Made by a program: the position numbers and the translations under genes
Assembly (NCBI GenBank): GCA_964586455.1
Contig: CAZPHV010000022.1
Location: forward strand, 9,028-73,027
Source of the DNA: Aquimonas sp964586455
Lineage (GTDB): Bacteria > Pseudomonadota > Gammaproteobacteria > Xanthomonadales > Xanthomonadaceae
Direction of reading: 5' to 3'
Length of the DNA: 64,000 nt
Shown: in pieces, positions 61,978-64,000 of the stretch
Layout of the letters: the number at the start of each line of letters is the position of its first letter
How positions within the stretch are numbered: position 1 is the first letter of the stretch
The notes under the pieces: generated by a model
What the model saw: only the letters and a program-made list of their open reading frames with translations
Database searches by the model: none
Told to the model about the DNA's origin: nothing

Positions 61978-63936
61978 ATGCACCCGCTTGAATTGTTGAA
62001 TGGCCGCCGCTACGCCGAACTTGACCTGCAGTGTGCCGAGCTGCAGCGACGCTATGAGTCCGGCACGATTGATGAGTCCGAGTTGGCGGCCGCATTCGAC
62101 CGCTTCGGCACCGAGTGGCTGCCGGTCGATGCCGGCCTACGCGCCTGGCGCGAAGCCTGTCCGCAGTCGTACGCGGCCGCGCTGGCGCATGCGCAGTGGC
62201 TGCTGCGTTTCGGTCTCGACGCGCGCGGTGCCGGTACGGCTGACACGGTCAGCGCCCAGGCTTGGCGCACCTTGGAGAGTTGCGCGGCGCAGGCGGTGGA
62301 ACTGCTGGAGTCGCATCTGGGCAGCGTACGCGTGCCCGTGCAGGCCTACGTCCTGCTGGGGCGCATCGGGCAGGTGGCGGGCGGGCAGGGCGGCACGATC
62401 GACCCCGTCCGCGGCCGCTATCCGGAGTGGTATCGGCGCGGCATCGAGCTCGCGCCCGACAGTCTGAGGCTGCGTGAGCAACTGATCGCCTGCCTGCGCC
62501 CGGAATGGGGCGGCAGCGCGCGGGCGATGAGTGACTTCGTCGCGCAGCATGCCGGCAGCCCGCATCACCGCGCCGTGCAGGTGATGGAGCAGCGCTGCCT
62601 CTTGCACTATGCAGGAGCCTTCTGCGGCGACCTCGAAGGCGCGCGTCGGCACCATGCGCAGGCCGAAGCGCTGGCTCCGGGCAGTTCCTCGAATGCGTAT
62701 TGGTTGGCACTGAGTCATATCCGACATGAGGAGCTTGATCGCGCACGCGCCCTGCTTCGGGAAGCACTGGCGACTGACGATGGCAGTGTCGACCCCTTCT
62801 GGCTGCTGATCGACTACCTGTTTGGCGAAGAGCACGCCGCCGAGCGCCGAGCGCTGTTGCACGACCGCGCTGAACTTGGCTCGGTGCGGGCGATGGCGCG
62901 TTTGGGCAACGGCCTCATCTGGGATGCGAAGCGACGGGCGGACACGGCTCAGGCGCGCGCGGCTGCGGTCTGGCTTCAGCGAGCCTGGGATGCGGGCGAC
63001 GCAGGCTCAGGCAACCTGCTGGCGCATGCTCTGTATCACGGTCAGGTGCTGGAGCGCGATCGTGTGGGCGGCGCCAGACTGGCCCTGGAGAGTGCGCGCG
63101 CGGGCAGCAAGCATTCCTGCGTGCTGGTGTGGGACATCCACCAGGAAGGGGGATTGCCCGAGCTCCAGCTCAATGAGCTGGCCGAAGTGCTGCAGTACGG
63201 GGTCAGTGTCGAATACCCCGGTGCGCTGAGCGCGGCTGCGGATGCCATCGATCGCGGTGTGCTGAGCATGGACGCCACGGGCCGGCTGCAGCCCGCGCAG
63301 TCGAAGCCAGACGCCGCGCAGATGCGGGTGGTACTGAAGCTGCGTACCGATGCGGCGGAGCAGGGCAGCGAATACCACAAGAGCCTGCTGGCTTACCTGC
63401 TGGAACGCGGAGCGACGGGCGTGGAGCGCGATCCGCAGGCGGCCTTGTACTGGTACTTCGAGGCAGCGAATGCGGGCGATGCGTGGTCGAGCTACCGGCT
63501 GGGCCTGCTGCTGCAGGATGACCTGCTGTGCACGCCGGATCTGGAGCGTGCTCGCGAACTGCTCGAAGGCGCCTTGGTGGGCGAGGTGAAGGGAGCGCGT
63601 CGCGAGCTCGCCCTGCTTTTGCTCAGGCACCCGCGCGACACAGCCGATGCGCAGCGCGGTCGCAGCCTGCTGGAGCAGTGTGCGCTGCAGGACGCCGATG
63701 CCGAGGCCTATGAGGGCCTGGTCTGGGCACATCTCGCGGAGCGCGGCGCGAAGGCGGACCCGGCGACTGCCAAACGCTGGATGGATCTGGCGGTCAATGC
63801 GCGTCAGGCCAGTCCATGGCTGCTGGAACAGCGTGCATTGCAGGAAGGCAGTCTGTTCAAACGCGGCTGGCTGCGCTGGAAGCGTTGGCGTGGCCGAGGC
63901 GCGGAGGCCTGGATCGAACGACCACGCGCAGGCTGA
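61978..63936 (+). CDS. DUF4034-like/Sel1-repeat protein
   Basis: 652 residues, soluble, Ala/Leu/Arg-rich and helical. The N-terminal part (about 1-200) has the DUF4034 look, with W-x-E-A-C-P-x-S-x-A-A-L-A-x-A-x-W, common in proteins with TPR/Sel1 repeats. Sel1-like repeats occupy the C-terminal half, e.g. LLAYLLERGATGVERDPQAA and YRLGLLLQDD. A basic Trp-rich end follows (KRGWLRWKRWRGRG). Likely a protein-binding scaffold. Ribosome site before the ATG is weak. Nothing is visible in the last 64 bases of the window. Confidence 0.78.
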   Translation: MHPLELLNGRRYAELDLQCAELQRRYESGTIDESELAAAFDRFGTEWLPVDAGLRAWREACPQSYAAALAHAQWLLRFGLDARGAGTADTVSAQAWRTLESCAAQAVELLESHLGSVRVPVQAYVLLGRIGQVAGGQGGTIDPVRGRYPEWYRRGIELAPDSLRLREQLIACLRPEWGGSARAMSDFVAQHAGSPHHRAVQVMEQRCLLHYAGAFCGDLEGARRHHAQAEALAPGSSSNAYWLALSHIRHEELDRARALLREALATDDGSVDPFWLLIDYLFGEEHAAERRALLHDRAELGSVRAMARLGNGLIWDAKRRADTAQARAAAVWLQRAWDAGDAGSGNLLAHALYHGQVLERDRVGGARLALESARAGSKHSCVLVWDIHQEGGLPELQLNELAEVLQYGVSVEYPGALSAAADAIDRGVLSMDATGRLQPAQSKPDAAQMRVVLKLRTDAAEQGSEYHKSLLAYLLERGATGVERDPQAALYWYFEAANAGDAWSSYRLGLLLQDDLLCTPDLERARELLEGALVGEVKGARRELALLLLRHPRDTADAQRGRSLLEQCALQDADAEAYEGLVWAHLAERGAKADPATAKRWMDLAVNARQASPWLLEQRALQEGSLFKRGWLRWKRWRGRGAEAWIERPRAG

Positions 63937-64000
63937 GAGCCGCGACTTATTGATTCGGTACGAAGAAGCTTGAACTTCTTGGTCGTGTCGGTGTCAGAGC

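Overview
This 64 kb window comes from a high-GC Gram-negative bacterium, most likely a gammaproteobacterium of the Lysobacterales (Xanthomonadales). The grounds are inference: a housekeeping block of rdgB, rph, yicC and gmk; gltB-gltD; a type I glnA behind a sigma-54 type promoter; an IFxDGFE motif in a secreted protein; and a family of short GTAGGG-type intergenic palindromes. No rRNA, tRNA, CRISPR array or recognisable transposase gene was seen.

Layout. 1-6.2 kb: a lipoprotein cut by the window edge, a sirtuin deacylase, a MotA/ExbB-like plus MotB/OmpA-like pair, a double-receiver response regulator and a 67-residue protein. 6.4-8.6 kb: palindromic repeats, then an arsR-arsC-acr3 arsenic operon with a perfect operator palindrome. 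8.6-10.3 kb: glnA with promoter and terminator. 10.7-14.9 kb: a giant SNF2 helicase. 15-16.6 kb: a secreted protein and an NlpC/P60-like protein. 16.8-34.4 kb: gltB and gltD, plus two extra copies of the gltD 3' end lying as direct repeats 9 and 12 kb away. The repeats bracket cargo: a class C beta-lactamase-like hydrolase, a winged-helix/kinase/TPR fusion, a large DUF11-like repeat protein and two membrane proteins.

35.4-48.5 kb is the most unusual part: a dense cluster of conflict/immunity-type genes. The plus strand carries a DUF4062-like TIR-fold protein, an alpha/beta hydrolase, a TPR-trypsin fusion, an MPFG TIR-like/TPR fusion, a small TIR-like protein, a pYEATS-like protein, a TIR/NB-ARC/TPR NLR-like protein and a small beta-rich protein. 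Converging on it, the minus strand carries two transmembrane TIR proteins (with a pentapeptide-like or a TPR tail) and a membrane-anchored protein. Start/stop overlaps and short gaps suggest two operons. I read it as a multi-effector sensor system, possibly anti-phage; no function is proven by sequence.

48.8-54.9 kb: a minus-strand operon of a KAS III-like synthase, MBL hydrolase, SDR, GT2, unknown protein and GT1, which looks like synthesis of a glycosylated acyl product. 55.3-58.2 kb: a large membrane M48 metallopeptidase, followed by a tandem array of palindromes. 58.8-61.8 kb: housekeeping rph-rdgB diverging from yicC-gmk. 62-63.9 kb: a DUF4034/Sel1-like repeat protein.
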